A stretch of DNA of 64,000 nt from Phallusia mammillata. Taxonomy: Eukaryota; Chordata; Ascidiacea; Phlebobranchia; Ascidiidae. This document shows positions 46,201 to 55,693 of the stretch, piece by piece (positions within the stretch are counted from its first letter, which is position 1; each line of letters starts with the position of its first letter). Position numbers and translations under genes: made by a program. Below the pieces are notes generated by a model that was not told where the DNA came from, made no database searches, and worked only from the letters and a program-made list of their open reading frames with translations. The stretch covers positions 1 to 64,000 of the forward strand of contig QLIY01000923.1 of NCBI GenBank assembly GCA_003260075.1, in the 5' to 3' direction.

Positions 46201-46236
46201 TGAAGCTATTCCATTATGGGAAGAAACTCCTTCCAT
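37248..46236 (-). CDS. TOP1: TOP1, DNA topoisomerase I (type IB)
   Basis: Relaxes supercoils in the nucleus by transient single-strand cleavage through a 3'-phosphotyrosine. Exons: 46189-46236, 45885-46003, 45768-45795, 45571-45614, 45292-45370, 45168-45203, 44854-45013, 44185-44306, 43808-43930, 43271-43458, 42666-42810, 42322-42465, 41879-42064, 40864-40932, 40685-40799, 39892-40022, 39080-39253, 38146-38216, 37248-37350; 694 aa (human 765, mostly a shorter N-terminus). The N-terminal region is charged and Lys-rich. The core has [86 protein letters not shown] and [16 protein letters not shown] Lys-rich helical linker follows. The active tyrosine is in [14 protein letters not shown] at about 652, 42 residues from the end, exactly as in human. 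A 5'UTR intron is likely: acceptor just upstream of the ATG, donor near 46470. Confidence 0.97.
38214..38433. repeat. Overlap duplicate around a C filler (38319-38329)
   Basis: The acceptor end of TOP1 exon 18 and the adjoining intron are repeated. Only six exon bases are in the second copy, so the gene is intact. Confidence 0.85.
38712..39030. repeat. Overlap duplicate around a 10-C filler (38879-38888)
   Basis: About 142 bases are repeated with a few substitutions inside a TOP1 intron. Confidence 0.85.
39480..39765. repeat. Overlap duplicate around a 10-C filler (39618-39627)
   Basis: About 138 bases are repeated with isolated substitutions inside a TOP1 intron. Confidence 0.85.
40004..40217. 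repeat. Overlap duplicate around a 10-C filler (40106-40115)
   Basis: The first 19 bases of TOP1 exon 16 (minus-strand 5' end) and the intron before it occur twice. The copy at 40116-40134 is a fragment. Confidence 0.85.
41050..41240. repeat. Dispersed repeat shared with RFWD3 introns
   Basis: Words such as cagctggtgacaagacatg and gcgctgtctgcagtttac recur at 17850-17950 (partly inverted) and 15562-15610. These look like fragments of one interspersed element in introns of two different genes. Confidence 0.45.
41364..41682. mobile_element. hAT-type MITE, 319 bp, in a TOP1 intron
   Basis: Ends CAGGGGTGGGCAACC and GGTTGCCCACCCCTG. Perfect 8-base target duplication CTTTAAAG (41356-41363, 41683-41690). 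A single N is at 41403. Subterminal cgggccgca words recur. Confidence 0.9.
44622..44770. repeat. Dispersed repeat, copy 2 (related to 3752-3900)
   Basis: Same orientation and order as the block at 3752, with many substitutions. It lies in a TOP1 intron and its reading frame is broken. Confidence 0.55.
45604..45765. repeat. Overlap duplicate around a 10-C filler (45680-45689)
   Basis: The first bases of TOP1 exon 4 (11 of 44) and the preceding intron occur twice. Confidence 0.85.
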
Positions 46237-46460
46237 CTCAGATCAACTGTTTCTAAAACAATAAAAACTTCAAATATATAGAACAGGAAACAAATACACC
46301 AAAAAATGTTTTTCTCTATAAAAACTACAACACGTTTTACGCAATATTCGTCTAGTAGCGTCGAAACCGGAAAGCATGAAATGAATGCTCGCAAGTTTGG
46401 CCAGTTGAAACTTTTGAACACTTAAAACAGACTACAACACATAAAACTATACAAAAGAAC

Positions 46461-46560
46461 ATGCAACTCACCAAATATCAGTAATTTTTGAATTGACGTC
46501 GGCTTGTAGGAACACGCTTCTTTAGCCACACAACCAAATAGGCCCCCTTCAAGCCAACGA
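46461..46560 (-). other. Putative TOP1 5'UTR exon
   Basis: The minus strand carries ATATTTG|gtgagt near 46470. An acceptor (tattgttttag) sits about 16 bases before the TOP1 ATG. Together they suggest a non-coding first exon starting near 46,560. Confidence 0.45.
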
Positions 46561-46610
46561 ATTCAAATGGCCGACGTTCGTGACAAAGAAGTGCGGAAAA
46601 AGGGCGACTG

Positions 46611-46622
46611 CGCATGCGCACG
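46611..46622. promoter_or_regulatory. NRF1-type palindrome, TOP1 promoter
   Basis: TGCGCATGCGCA, a perfect NRF1 consensus palindrome, lies just upstream of the inferred TOP1 5'UTR exon in a locally CpG-rich segment. NRF1 sites are common in housekeeping promoters. Confidence 0.55.
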
Positions 46623-46879
46623 CACTTCTTTTTTTATGGCGTGGCGTTTGTTGGACATGCCGGCCTTTTTTCTTCGAGCCTGACTCGCGACGTCAACAAA
46701 AGCAGCGCGTGTGACAATTATTCGCTGCGCAATACTGTAACTCGTATTGCTGCCGTGAGGTATTATCGCACAAAACATGCGATAAAGAGCTGTTTGTACT
46801 TTTCGCTGGAAGTCCAAGTGCGATATCCCTTTGTCAGTCGACAAATATCGCCCGAAGGGAGAGCTGTTGTCAACAACTG

Positions 46880-48304
46880 AGGACTCATTTCACGCCAATA
46901 ATTTTCTGCACACAAAATACGATTGAAAAAATGAAAATGCAAGAAAAGATGCATGTGTACAAACACTTTTATTGCAATTTGTCAAAAAGACTTAAAATTA
47001 TGTTGAATTAAAACACCTGGTTAGTTGGATGCACTTCGGAGTCGGACCCTAACGTTTGTTATGATGCTATTTTTATCATAATAAGCGTGGAGTTTTTTGA
47101 CCCTATTCGATGCTACCAGCTATAGGCAGGTAATAGCCTACGCTGTTTCTGCGCTACCCGGTATTTTTTTTAATTTTTACTAGACAAAAACGAACCAAAC
47201 GTAAAATAACAGATAGCCTATAGGTCTACGAGCAAACATTTTTTTTACCAACAACCCGATCTCGAAATTATACGTTTTTCTAAAACTTGAACCGAACCCT
47301 AACTCTTAAAAGTGAACCCGAACCGAAATGACAATCGGTTCGACTTCCTGATATGGGATAAAACTTTCACAAGCAAGCAAACTTAAATCAACTCTACTCA
47401 ACGTATTGGTTGGTGGTCGTTATGGGCTTCTGTTTCTCAACACTAGGTGGTAGGCTAGTCTAGGCAACTGACTATTCATAAATGGTAGGTTTTTGTGGTT
47501 CGTGAATAGACTTAAATCTTTATTCTCATAAGTAAGAAAATGGTAGTATTGCTTGTTGACAAGTTGGTGTGTAGGCTAGGCTAACAGGTTTTGTACCAAT
47601 TAATCCTTTGTTGAGGAGACAATAGCCCCAGCAGCCTAGATAAGAAACCGTGGTAATGGTTTGTGGAAATTTTTGTTTTAAAAAAATACGTTTTGTACAA
47701 TAAACGGGCCACTTGCACCGACTGTAGCATGTAGCCTACTTTGTTAGGTGGGCTATGCTATGCATTTATTTAGTTGTCTGACGACTTCAATATGTTGTCC
47801 CGGAAAACATCAGTTTGATTTTGCTTCGATTAAATATATAGCAGACATTTTTCTCAGAACCGATACTATGACGACATTTGTTTGGTTCGGACTGACAAAA
47901 TCATAGCATCATCAACTCAGACGCAAGGTTTGACAGTGCCCAAAAGTCTTTGTAAGCCGGAAATACGTAATTTTGCTGTCTGAACTGAAGTTTGTCTGTT
48001 TGAGTTACTTAACCGAACTGCTTGGTAGAAATTTGCAGAGATGTTTCATTATATATTCAGAAGCAAGTTATTAACACTTTAACGTTATAAGGTAAACAGT
48101 TTCACTCTTTGGTAAAATATTACGTTGCAGTCGATGAAGATGTTACGGCATCCCCCCCCCCCTTGTCTGTTTGAGTTACTTAACCGAACTGCTTGGTAGA
48201 AATTTGCAGAAATGTTTCATTATATATTCAGAAGCAAGTTATTAACACTTTTACGTTATAAGGTAAACAGTTTCACTCTTTGGAAAAATATTACGTTGCA
48301 GTCG
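46880..48304. other. Intergenic between TOP1 and the six-cysteine array
   Basis: No gene is recognised. The last part holds an overlap duplicate: 47992-48151 and 48163-48321 around a C filler at 48152-48162. The first copy contains the beginning of the next gene's signal-peptide exon. Confidence 0.5.
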
Positions 48305-49007
48305 ATGAAGATGTTACGGCATGCACATTGGTCGGTGGTGCTTGTACTGGTGGCCTTCCTTACGCAATTCGCTACAGCAGGTAAATGCTACAGCCCATAT
48401 ACTCGTTATGTACATGGAAATTGTTAATTTGTTAATTCAATGAAATGTAGGTCTCAAAAAAATGTCACAGTTTTTATTATTATTATTCAAACCATCATAG
48501 GCACCCCTTGTGGATCCCAATCTTGTCATGACGATAATTACTGCTGCACCAACGTTGAAACCGGGCAAAAAGTTTGTTCTTCGGCACCCATACCAATCGG
48601 CTATAACTGCATGTCATCGTGGATACATATTTCAACCACTGCAACTACCACAAACGTCAGGTACAAAACTCTTTATCATTTTAAAACTAAATTAGTTACC
48701 TAATAGAAAGCAATTGACAATAATTATAAATATGTAAGCTTTTTTAGAGAGTAATCTTCTGTTTCAGCAATTTGCAAGTTGTATAACTGGTACTGCCCAC
48801 CCTAGACGTTTTCGTTGTTGTAAAAACATTAAAATTAACATTTACTTCTGTTTCCGTTTTACGAAAGTTTTTTATCTGTTTTGCTTTAGCACAGGAGAAG
48901 TGGTTGGTATTTTGATCGGATCGTTTATAGTGTTTGTTGCAGGAGGCGTGGGATGTATATATTTTTCCAAAAGACAAAGAGATCAACAATACAGAACATT
49001 GCCATGA
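48305..49007 (+). CDS. Six-cysteine single-pass membrane protein, array gene A
   Basis: Exons 48305-48380, 48501-48660 and 48890-49007 give 117 aa. Exon 1 is a signal peptide (MKMLRHAHWSVVLVLVAFLT). Exon 2 carries the cysteine module PCGSQSC, then NYCC, TGQKVC and GYNC (spacing C-x4-C-x5-CC-x9-C-x10-C), followed by a Thr-rich stalk. Exon 3 starts STGEVVG, spans the membrane (ILIGSFIVFVAGGVGCIYF) and ends with a short basic cytosolic tail (SKRQRDQQYRTLP). Junction phases are 1 and 2, as in genes B, C and D. Domain order recalls Shisa/STMC6-type adaptors, but the cysteine spacing differs, so I leave the family unnamed. AATAAA is at 49235. Confidence 0.8.
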
Positions 49008-49234
49008 AGTTCTATTCCGAAAATATAAGCTTTTCTAGATATTTTTGGTGTTTTCTGGCCGATGCGCTCTTTAAACAGTTGAACAAGTTTGTAACGTCTA
49101 AACTTGCCCTAAATTTGTGTTGTGCGATGTACGGTAAACATGTTGGTCAGGTGTTTATTTAAGTATATTAATCATCATTGATCGTTTTGTGTTTTTTAAA
49201 CTTTTTTGGGTTTTTTTGGGGGGGTTTAAGTCCT

Positions 49235-49240
49235 AATAAA
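49235..49240 (+). terminator. Polyadenylation signal of array gene A
   Basis: AATAAA about 230 bases after the stop codon and before the hAT-type element at 49382. Confidence 0.5.
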
Positions 49241-49381
49241 ATTTATCCAACAACAGGAATTTTGCGACCAAAAAGGCTTGCTCTAAAATTTGTTGTGACT
49301 TTGGTAACTGTTTTTAAAGATACATACTCGTTGTTTTGTGAGATTTTTGCACGTAACGGTTTTATTTTCATTCATGTAACA

Positions 49382-49540
49382 CAGTGGTCCTCAAACTTTT
49401 TCATTATTTTTTCAAAACGGTTCATTTGCCATTAATTCGAGGGCTCGCCGTCCTTAAGCCTTAAATGTATATTTCAGAAAACGAAAGTTGATTGCAAGAT
49501 TTTAGCTAGTTAATTGAACTTATTCAGTGGCACAAACTGC

Positions 49541-49621
<81 letters not shown>

Positions 49622-49664
49622 ACGGACCCCAAAAGGACCGCGGACCCCAGTTTGAGAACCGCTG
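49382..49664. mobile_element. hAT-type MITE with internal gap
   Basis: Ends CAGTGGTCCTCAAACTT and AGTTTGAGAACCGCTG, with a perfect 8-base duplication ATGTAACA on both sides. A 78-base C filler (49542-49619) replaces the middle. Confidence 0.9.
49542..49619. other. Assembly gap filled with 78 C
   Basis: Sized gap inside the hAT-type element. No flanking duplicate. Confidence 0.75.
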
Positions 49665-49749
49665 ATGTAACAGGAGTCATAACATTACAAGTGGTAAACG
49701 ATTTCCTTTTTGATCGACTCCAAAGTGTGCTACGAACAAAATTTGGTTA

Positions 49750-49952
49750 GTCGGTCCGTGAAGAGTTCGATACCGGGCCGTATACTTTCAGGTTAAATGC
49801 TTTAAACCATTTTGCCCCAGTATCCCGGGGATGATAAACTAAGTTAAGCGTTTTTTTTCCAAAAATATTTATAGTTTTTTTTAAGGCCCGTCCGCGATAA
49901 AATTTTGGTTTCGAAAACGGTCCGCAGTAGAAAAAAGGTTGCCAACCCCTGA
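49750..49952. mobile_element. Truncated hAT-type element, right end present
   Basis: The right end is GGTTGCCAACCCCTG followed by agttagtg. The left terminus is missing, but internal words (cggtccgtga, cgataccgggccg, cggtccgcagt) match the 11720 element. Confidence 0.6.
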
Positions 49953-49973
49953 GTTAGTGTGTTGCACAAACAG

Positions 49974-50347
49974 TGGCCAAAATATTCATTCGCAACTTGC
50001 CCGTGCTGAACATAGGCACGACTTCCATGCTCTTGTGAATTTTTAATGGTTTATTGGCATTATTCCTAATTAGTTTAATTATCCGACGTTGACTGTAACC
50101 ATTTATCAGTTGCGCTGGAATTGATTGACCTTTTTCTTTCTCGAGCAAAAAACGCCCCCCCCCCCTGGCCAAAATATTCATTCGCAACTTGCCCGTGCTG
50201 AACATAGGCACGAATTCCATGCTCTTGTGAATTTTTTAATGGTTTATTGGCATTACTCCTAATTAGTTTAATTATCTGACGTTGACTGTGACCATTTATC
50301 AGTTGCGCTTGAATTGATTGACCTTTTCCCTTCTCGAGCAAAAAACG
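49974..50347. repeat. Overlap duplicate around a C filler (50155-50165)
   Basis: About 181 bases are repeated with scattered substitutions. Non-coding. This is the last C-type filler before the polarity switches to G. Confidence 0.85.
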
Positions 50348-50749
50348 CGCTTTTTAGTTGTGCATTTTTTCACTAATTTAATAGACTTTTTCCAAAAAAA
50401 ATATCTGCGTGATAAAATTTCTGTGTTTTGTTCTACATCAATATAGCAGTTTTGTTTTAGTAAAGATTCACTTGCTTTNTCAACCTTTCTTGGAAAGTTC
50501 TGTTAGCGTTACTTGCTTTTGTTTCCTGTTTGGCATAATCTATATCACTGCAGAGTGCGGATGATGTTTTTACTACAAAATGCGTTTTGCGCGAGTCTCT
50601 GATACCAGATGTATCTTAATGAACCAAGAAACATTACTGATTGACTCCGAGAGCACGAGTCAGATTGTGACGTAACAATGTAGAAATTGTGATGCGTAAC
50701 AATGCGCATTGTGACGTAATAGAAGTAACTTGAAAGGTTGTGTATTGCT

Positions 50750-51620
50750 ACTCTATTAATAAACAAATAAAGCAAACGATAAATGCCAATTTTTCGGAAT
50801 GAAAGTTCGCCATAAATTACGTAGGCGATTAAGTTGCCTATATGAGTCATTTCAAAAAATACCACGCGGGCCACTCAGAACCTTCCTGCGGGCCACGGGT
50901 TGGACACCACTGCTATAAACGATATAGNGGCCACATGTGGCCCGCGGGCCACGGGTTTGACACCCCTGGTTTAAAACGTGACAATTGTGTAGGTTTAAAT
51001 TAGTGGTGATGGTTAACTACTGTAGTGTAATTGTATTTGTTGCTCTTGATCGCTTTTGTGCATCGTCAAAAAAGGTCTGTATTATTACAACTTATTTTCA
51101 CATCGCTGGTCTGCATAGACGCTTCAGGGCTGATCCCAGTTATGAATTTATGTGCATCTTAACTGATACTGGTCAATCTGGCGATCCCCTACTACGAAGC
51201 TGACATGTGCAGCATACGAGGCAGGCAACGGTGCTTGTGATTCGACTTTCGGCGGATTCTCCACTGGGCCTGTGTAGCTCAGTTGGTAGAGCGCGAGTCC
51301 CGGAAAGACTCCTGTCGTGGGTTCGAATCCCACCGCAGGCTAGATTTTTCTAGNACAAAGAAACAAAGCAAACAATAAATGCCAATTTTTCGGAATGAAT
51401 GTTCGCCATAAATTACGTAAGCGATTAAATTGCCAATATGAGTCATTTCAAACAATACCACGCGGGTCACTCAAAACCTTTCTGCGGGCCACATGTGGCC
51501 CGCGGGCCACGGGTTTGACACCCCTGGTTTAAAACGTGACAATTGTGTAGGTTTAAATTAGTGGTGATGGTTAACTACTGTGGTGTAATTGTATTTGTTG
51601 TTCTTGATCGCTTTTTTGCA
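50750..51620. repeat. Three broken copies of one hAT-related block at a scaffold join
   Basis: 50755-50927, 50929-51110 and 51355-51640 share long stretches: the phrase aaatgccaatttttcggaatg, the subterminal gggccacatgtggcccg, the end GGTTTGACACCCCTG and the flank gtttaaaacgtgacaattg. Single Ns at 50928 and 51354 bound the middle piece. It is a short scaffold wedged between two others, probably another haplotype of the same element. Confidence 0.65.
51127..51353 (+). repeat. SINE-like unit ending in a tRNA-like sequence
   Basis: A body of about 135 bases (gggctgatcccagtt, ctggcgatcccctac, gcatacgaggcaggc) leads into a tRNA-like end at 51270-51342. That end has a 7-bp acceptor stem (GCCTGTG with CGCAGGC), a normal D arm (TAGCTCAGTTGGTAGAGC) and a T arm with GGTTCGAATCC. 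The anticodon loop CCGGAAA lacks the invariant U33, so it is not a functional tRNA. The whole unit recurs inverted at 61766-61976. Confidence 0.7.
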
Positions 51621-51639
51621 TCGTCAAAAAAGGTCTATG

Positions 51640-52356
51640 TGTTATTACAACTTATTTTCACAACGTGGTATGTTGACCATCCCACATCGGCAAAAGTTTA
51701 AATGTTGCAGATTAAACTTATGACCGCTCAACTTAATTATGTATTTTTGTTTGTTAAAGGTTTTTATAGTCCCATATCAATTACTTTATATGATGTTGAT
51801 TACAAAGTAAGCAAGGTCTTAGGTTGTAGTTAAGTCGACTCATGTACGCCTGAGGCAGCAAGTTCAACGCACGGTAGTAAAACCTACAATTAAATGGACT
51901 TGCTGTCGAAAACCGCCACTTGTCTCAAAAACGCTCAGGCTCACAAAAATGTTCTTTGTCGCATATACAGTTGCTGAAAGTTTATGTTGTGAGCAAGAGG
52001 TTACTCAAAATAGTCGAAAAAAGTAGATTCTGTGAACGATAATATAAAGCTTTTGACCAGGGAAAGTAAAGTTAACCAATAATACAATTAACATATGTTA
52101 TTAACAAGAAAGTGTGATACAACATTCAGAACACAGATTTTAAATTTTAAGTAAACTGCGCTAAAGTTGAAATGTAGTCTTATACTTAGCCAGACTTGGA
52201 CAACTAGATCTTTTTTCGGTTTTTTAAATTAGATTAGGGGGGGGGGTCTTATACTTAGCTTGTATAACTCCAAAAAACACATATACAACAAAGATTTTAA
52301 TTTTGCATTTGCATCGACAGTTTCAGGATCTCTGTAACGGTCTTAGGTCAAGATTA
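51640..52356. other. Intergenic inside the array
   Basis: AT-rich, no exon recognised. Only 14 bases (gtcttatacttagc, 52177-52190) recur after the 10-G filler at 52237-52246, the shortest overlap of the series. Confidence 0.5.
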
Positions 52357-53770
52357 ATGATGCTAGGCCAATATACACTGATTTTGGTGGCAATGTTGTT
52401 TAAGGTAGCTATGTGTAACCACGATAAAGGTAAGTTTGGCTTTCTGCAAATAGAAAAATTGAAACATCTGAAAAGGCCGTTTGGTATCATTCTATAGGGA
52501 TAACAACAAGACGTTTTGTCGCCCAATGGGTGGGGGGGGGGAAAAATGCCATTTAGTATCATTCTATAGGGATAACAACAAGACGTTTTGTCGCCCAATG
52601 GGTTTAGCAGCTCTTGCGTGACGATTTAAATAAAATCCACAGCTATCGTAACATTGATATGACTGCCAGCCAACGATTAGTCATTGTATGATGGACTACA
52701 CTACACAATAAAGTAGTAGTACGATAACAAAGTAATATAGGCACTATAAATAAATAAATCGTCCTTTTTGCTTGTGCACTATTTCAAGTTAGTTTTATAC
52801 AATGTTTTAATTTTTTTCAGAAATATACTGTTTTAAATGGGTAATTGTAGTCCACACGCCACTTTTGAAATTTAGCTGATCGTGCGGTTGTCGCGGGGTA
52901 TTTTAGTAGATTTTCCTGATCGTAGCATGTGAACAACCCTAAACTTCTTTCAGGTATCAAGTGCGGGGCTTTCCCTTGCGGCGAAGACAAATTTTGTTGC
53001 ACGAACGTGGAAACCAGACAGCGAGGTTGTTACAACAAGCAGCCGTCCATATTTAGATTTGACTGTAAGCTCGTTACAGAAGAGATTTTAAATGCTTCTC
53101 ACAAAGTCGTATTAAGGTATTTAAAACAGTTTTTTATTTTTAGTTTGTGAATAATAGCTCTGTTGAACCTTTGTGGCAACAGGAGATTTTCAAACTTTGA
53201 AGCCTCCCTATGAGAAAGCTGTAATTTTTTTAAGCAAATTTTGCAGCCGATGAACTAAACAGTTTTTTAAAGAAATAAATTTGTCTGAATATGCATAAAT
53301 GTTTGGCAGGCAACAGTTAAGAGTCTTAACTTAAGACCACACATAGAGTTGTTATATGGACACCTACGATTCTTAACCTGAAAAATAATTTATGATTTTG
53401 CAAAAACTTTTCCCAAACGTTGGAATTTTTTTAACGATTTGACGGGTATAGTATTTGGCAGGTGACTAACCTTAAAAGTATTTTTTAGGGGGGGGGGTTA
53501 ATTTATGATTTTGCAAAAACAAGCTTTTTCCCAAACGTTGGAAATTTTTTTACCGATTTGACGGGTATAGTATTTTTGCTTTAACGCAATTTTGGCAGGT
53601 GCTAACCTTAAAAGTATTTTTTAGTTATTTTTCTTTACACTGTGTTTTGTTTCAGCTCCGGAGAAGTTGCCGGCATCGTATCAGGATTGATCGTTTTAGT
53701 AATATTAATAGTTGCCGGATTCGTCGTTTACAGAAGGAACAAAACTCTAAGACCACGAGAAATTCTTTGA
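52357..53770 (+). CDS. Six-cysteine single-pass membrane protein, array gene B
   Basis: Exons 52357-52429, 52954-53116 and 53656-53770 give 116 aa. The signal peptide reads MMLGQYTLILVAMLFKVAMC. The module is KCGAFPC, KFCC, RQRGC and FDC with spacing 4-5-CC-9-11. Exon 3 starts SSGEVAG, then the membrane span IVSGLIVLVILIVAGFVVY and a basic tail RRNKTLRPREIL. Phases are identical to gene A, and both share TNVET after the CC pair, so A and B are the closest pair in the array. Introns 1 and 2 each hold a small overlap duplicate (fillers 52532-52541 and 53488-53497). Confidence 0.8.
53386..53624. repeat. Overlap duplicate around a 10-G filler (53488-53497)
   Basis: About 102 bases are repeated, with insertions in the second copy, in the last intron of array gene B. 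Confidence 0.8.
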
Positions 53771-53779
53771 TGTCCTAAA

Positions 53780-55100
53780 ATATCAATGTCTATTTTGTTT
53801 TAAAGAGCTTGTTATGTGAATAAGCTTTAAACGTTTTTATCATTGGTAAGAATTCAGAAAATTTGATTTTTTTTATCTCCCTTTTGGTTCACCTGTGCTT
53901 TTGCAATCGAATTTTCCGAGCCTTTCTGTATTAATAGGAGGCGTCTTTTTCGTTCAAAAATTTGTTGGAAAACTGCCTGGGTCGATCGTCTAGCCTAAAT
54001 GTTCCATTATGTGTTTCAATTACACTACTTTATTGTTTACATTTTTAGATATCAATTGCTTTACCTGAAAACATTTTGTAAAATGTAATTATCTTCTAAG
54101 TAAAATGGGGAATTAAAACAATATATCCACAAAATAACATTAAATTCGTTGCAGTCAATCTATTTATTTCGGTATTTCGTTCCATTATCGATATTTTCAC
54201 TTCGTTAAAACCTGATCAAAAAATTTATACCGGTGTGATTTAATATATTTTTGTTTAGGCCTGGGGGGGGGGGAATCTATTTATTTCGGTATTTTGTTCC
54301 ATTATCGATATTTTCACTTCGTTAAAACCTGATCAAAGATTTTATACCGGTGTGATTTAATATATTTTTGTTTAGACCTGTTTCAAGATTTTTGGTTGTT
54401 ATATATGGATCCCAAGGTATCCAGCGCAAGCGCAGACAAGCGTTCAGTTGCTGGGCTTATTGTAAGCTTATGGTTTCAGTGCAAAAAAGTAGCAACATAT
54501 GGTGACATTATAAACGATTCAAGTCTAATAATCAAATTGTTTGAGGTAAATCTAAAATAGAGAAAGACAATCATCTGGACTTTACGACACTGATACTATA
54601 AAAAATATTAAGGAAATTCTATAAATCAACAGAAACATGGAGACACTATGGGCGCCTATAGTGCAATAAGAAATTATGATGTGTTTGTCAATAGAAACCG
54701 ATTGTGCACAGTTGGTTCAGTAATAATAAGGTTCAACAATGAGCCACAATTAGCTGGACCGCGTTAGTCTCACGAGTCACGACGTAATAAAGCATTTAAC
54801 TAAAACTTTGATTGGTTTCCCCATGATTTCACCTCCAAATTCCAAAATCACTTCAGTTCGAGTCATTGTTGCGAGAATTGCTGCGTCAGTTTCAGGTTTA
54901 TTTAAGTAAATGCATTAGCGCCCCCCCTCCCCATGTTGTCCTAGTTGGTTAGTCAGTCTGGCTGTACACAGCGGCTCATACAGGAGCAGTGGAAGGTAAT
55001 GATGTGTCACCAACAAAGTAACTGACAACATTTCTTTTGTCGCAGTCGTCGCGTTAGGGTGTCTGAAGTTTTGTCTAAAAAGTTTTTGGTTTCTTTTCAT
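53780..55100. other. Intergenic between array genes B and C
   Basis: No gene seen. It holds an overlap duplicate, 54157-54262 and 54274-54380, around a G filler at 54263-54273. Confidence 0.5.
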
Positions 55101-55107
55101 TTTTGTC

Positions 55108-55693
55108 AATTTTAGTGCACTCTTTTGTTGTTTTAGATCAGTGAGTGTAATTGTCTTTTCTTCGAAATTTGTAATACGATAAGAATGTTTAGTATTGTGG
55201 TATCTCTTTTTGTTGTTTTGTCGGCTGCTGTCCTGGAAATAGAAGGTATGTAACCTGTTTCATAAAAACTTATATGACCCCTCGTTACGAAATGTCTTGT
55301 CTTTTAGTAAAATTCAAGCAATAATTACAAAAAATATTTTAGTTCTTTTTTAGCTCGTTCTTTAAATTTCTTTGCCGTATGGGGGGGGGGTAATTTTAGT
55401 GCACTCTTTTGTTGTTTTAGGTTTAGTGAGTGCAATTGTCTTTTCTTCGATTTGTTAAATACAATGAAAATGTTTAGTATTGTGACATCTCTTCTTGTTG
55501 TTTTGTCGGCTGCTGTCCTGGAAATAGAAGGTATGTAACCTGTTGGATAAAAATTAAAAACACATAAGCATATGTTATCATATGTTAACATCTCGTTAAG
55601 AAATGTCTTGTCTTTTAGTGAAATTCAGGCGATAATAAAAAAATGTATATTTTATTATTTTTTGTCGCTCGTTCTTTAAACTTCTTTGCCGCT
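55108..55693. repeat. Overlap duplicate of the gene C signal exon (10-G filler 55381-55390)
   Basis: 55108-55380 and about 55392-55693 are two versions of one region. Each contains a signal-peptide exon: 55185-55247 starting MFSIVVSLFVVLSAAV, and 55464-55530 starting MKMFSIVTSLLVVLSAAV. They differ by a few residues in the signal peptide. Only one should be counted as an exon of the gene. Confidence 0.8.

Noticed and set aside
46563-46880. Overlapping ORFs on both strands upstream of TOP1
   Set aside because: CpG-rich promoter region with few stops; no splice context or recognisable domain.
50075-50341. Two near-identical minus-strand ORFs with FSTGKLRMNILA
   Set aside because: They are the two copies of one overlap duplicate around a filler; non-coding repeat.
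51270-51342. tRNA-Ser (GGA) gene
   Set aside because: Arms fold, but position 33 is C, there is no long variable arm as serine tRNAs need, and the sequence is the end of a dispersed repeat.
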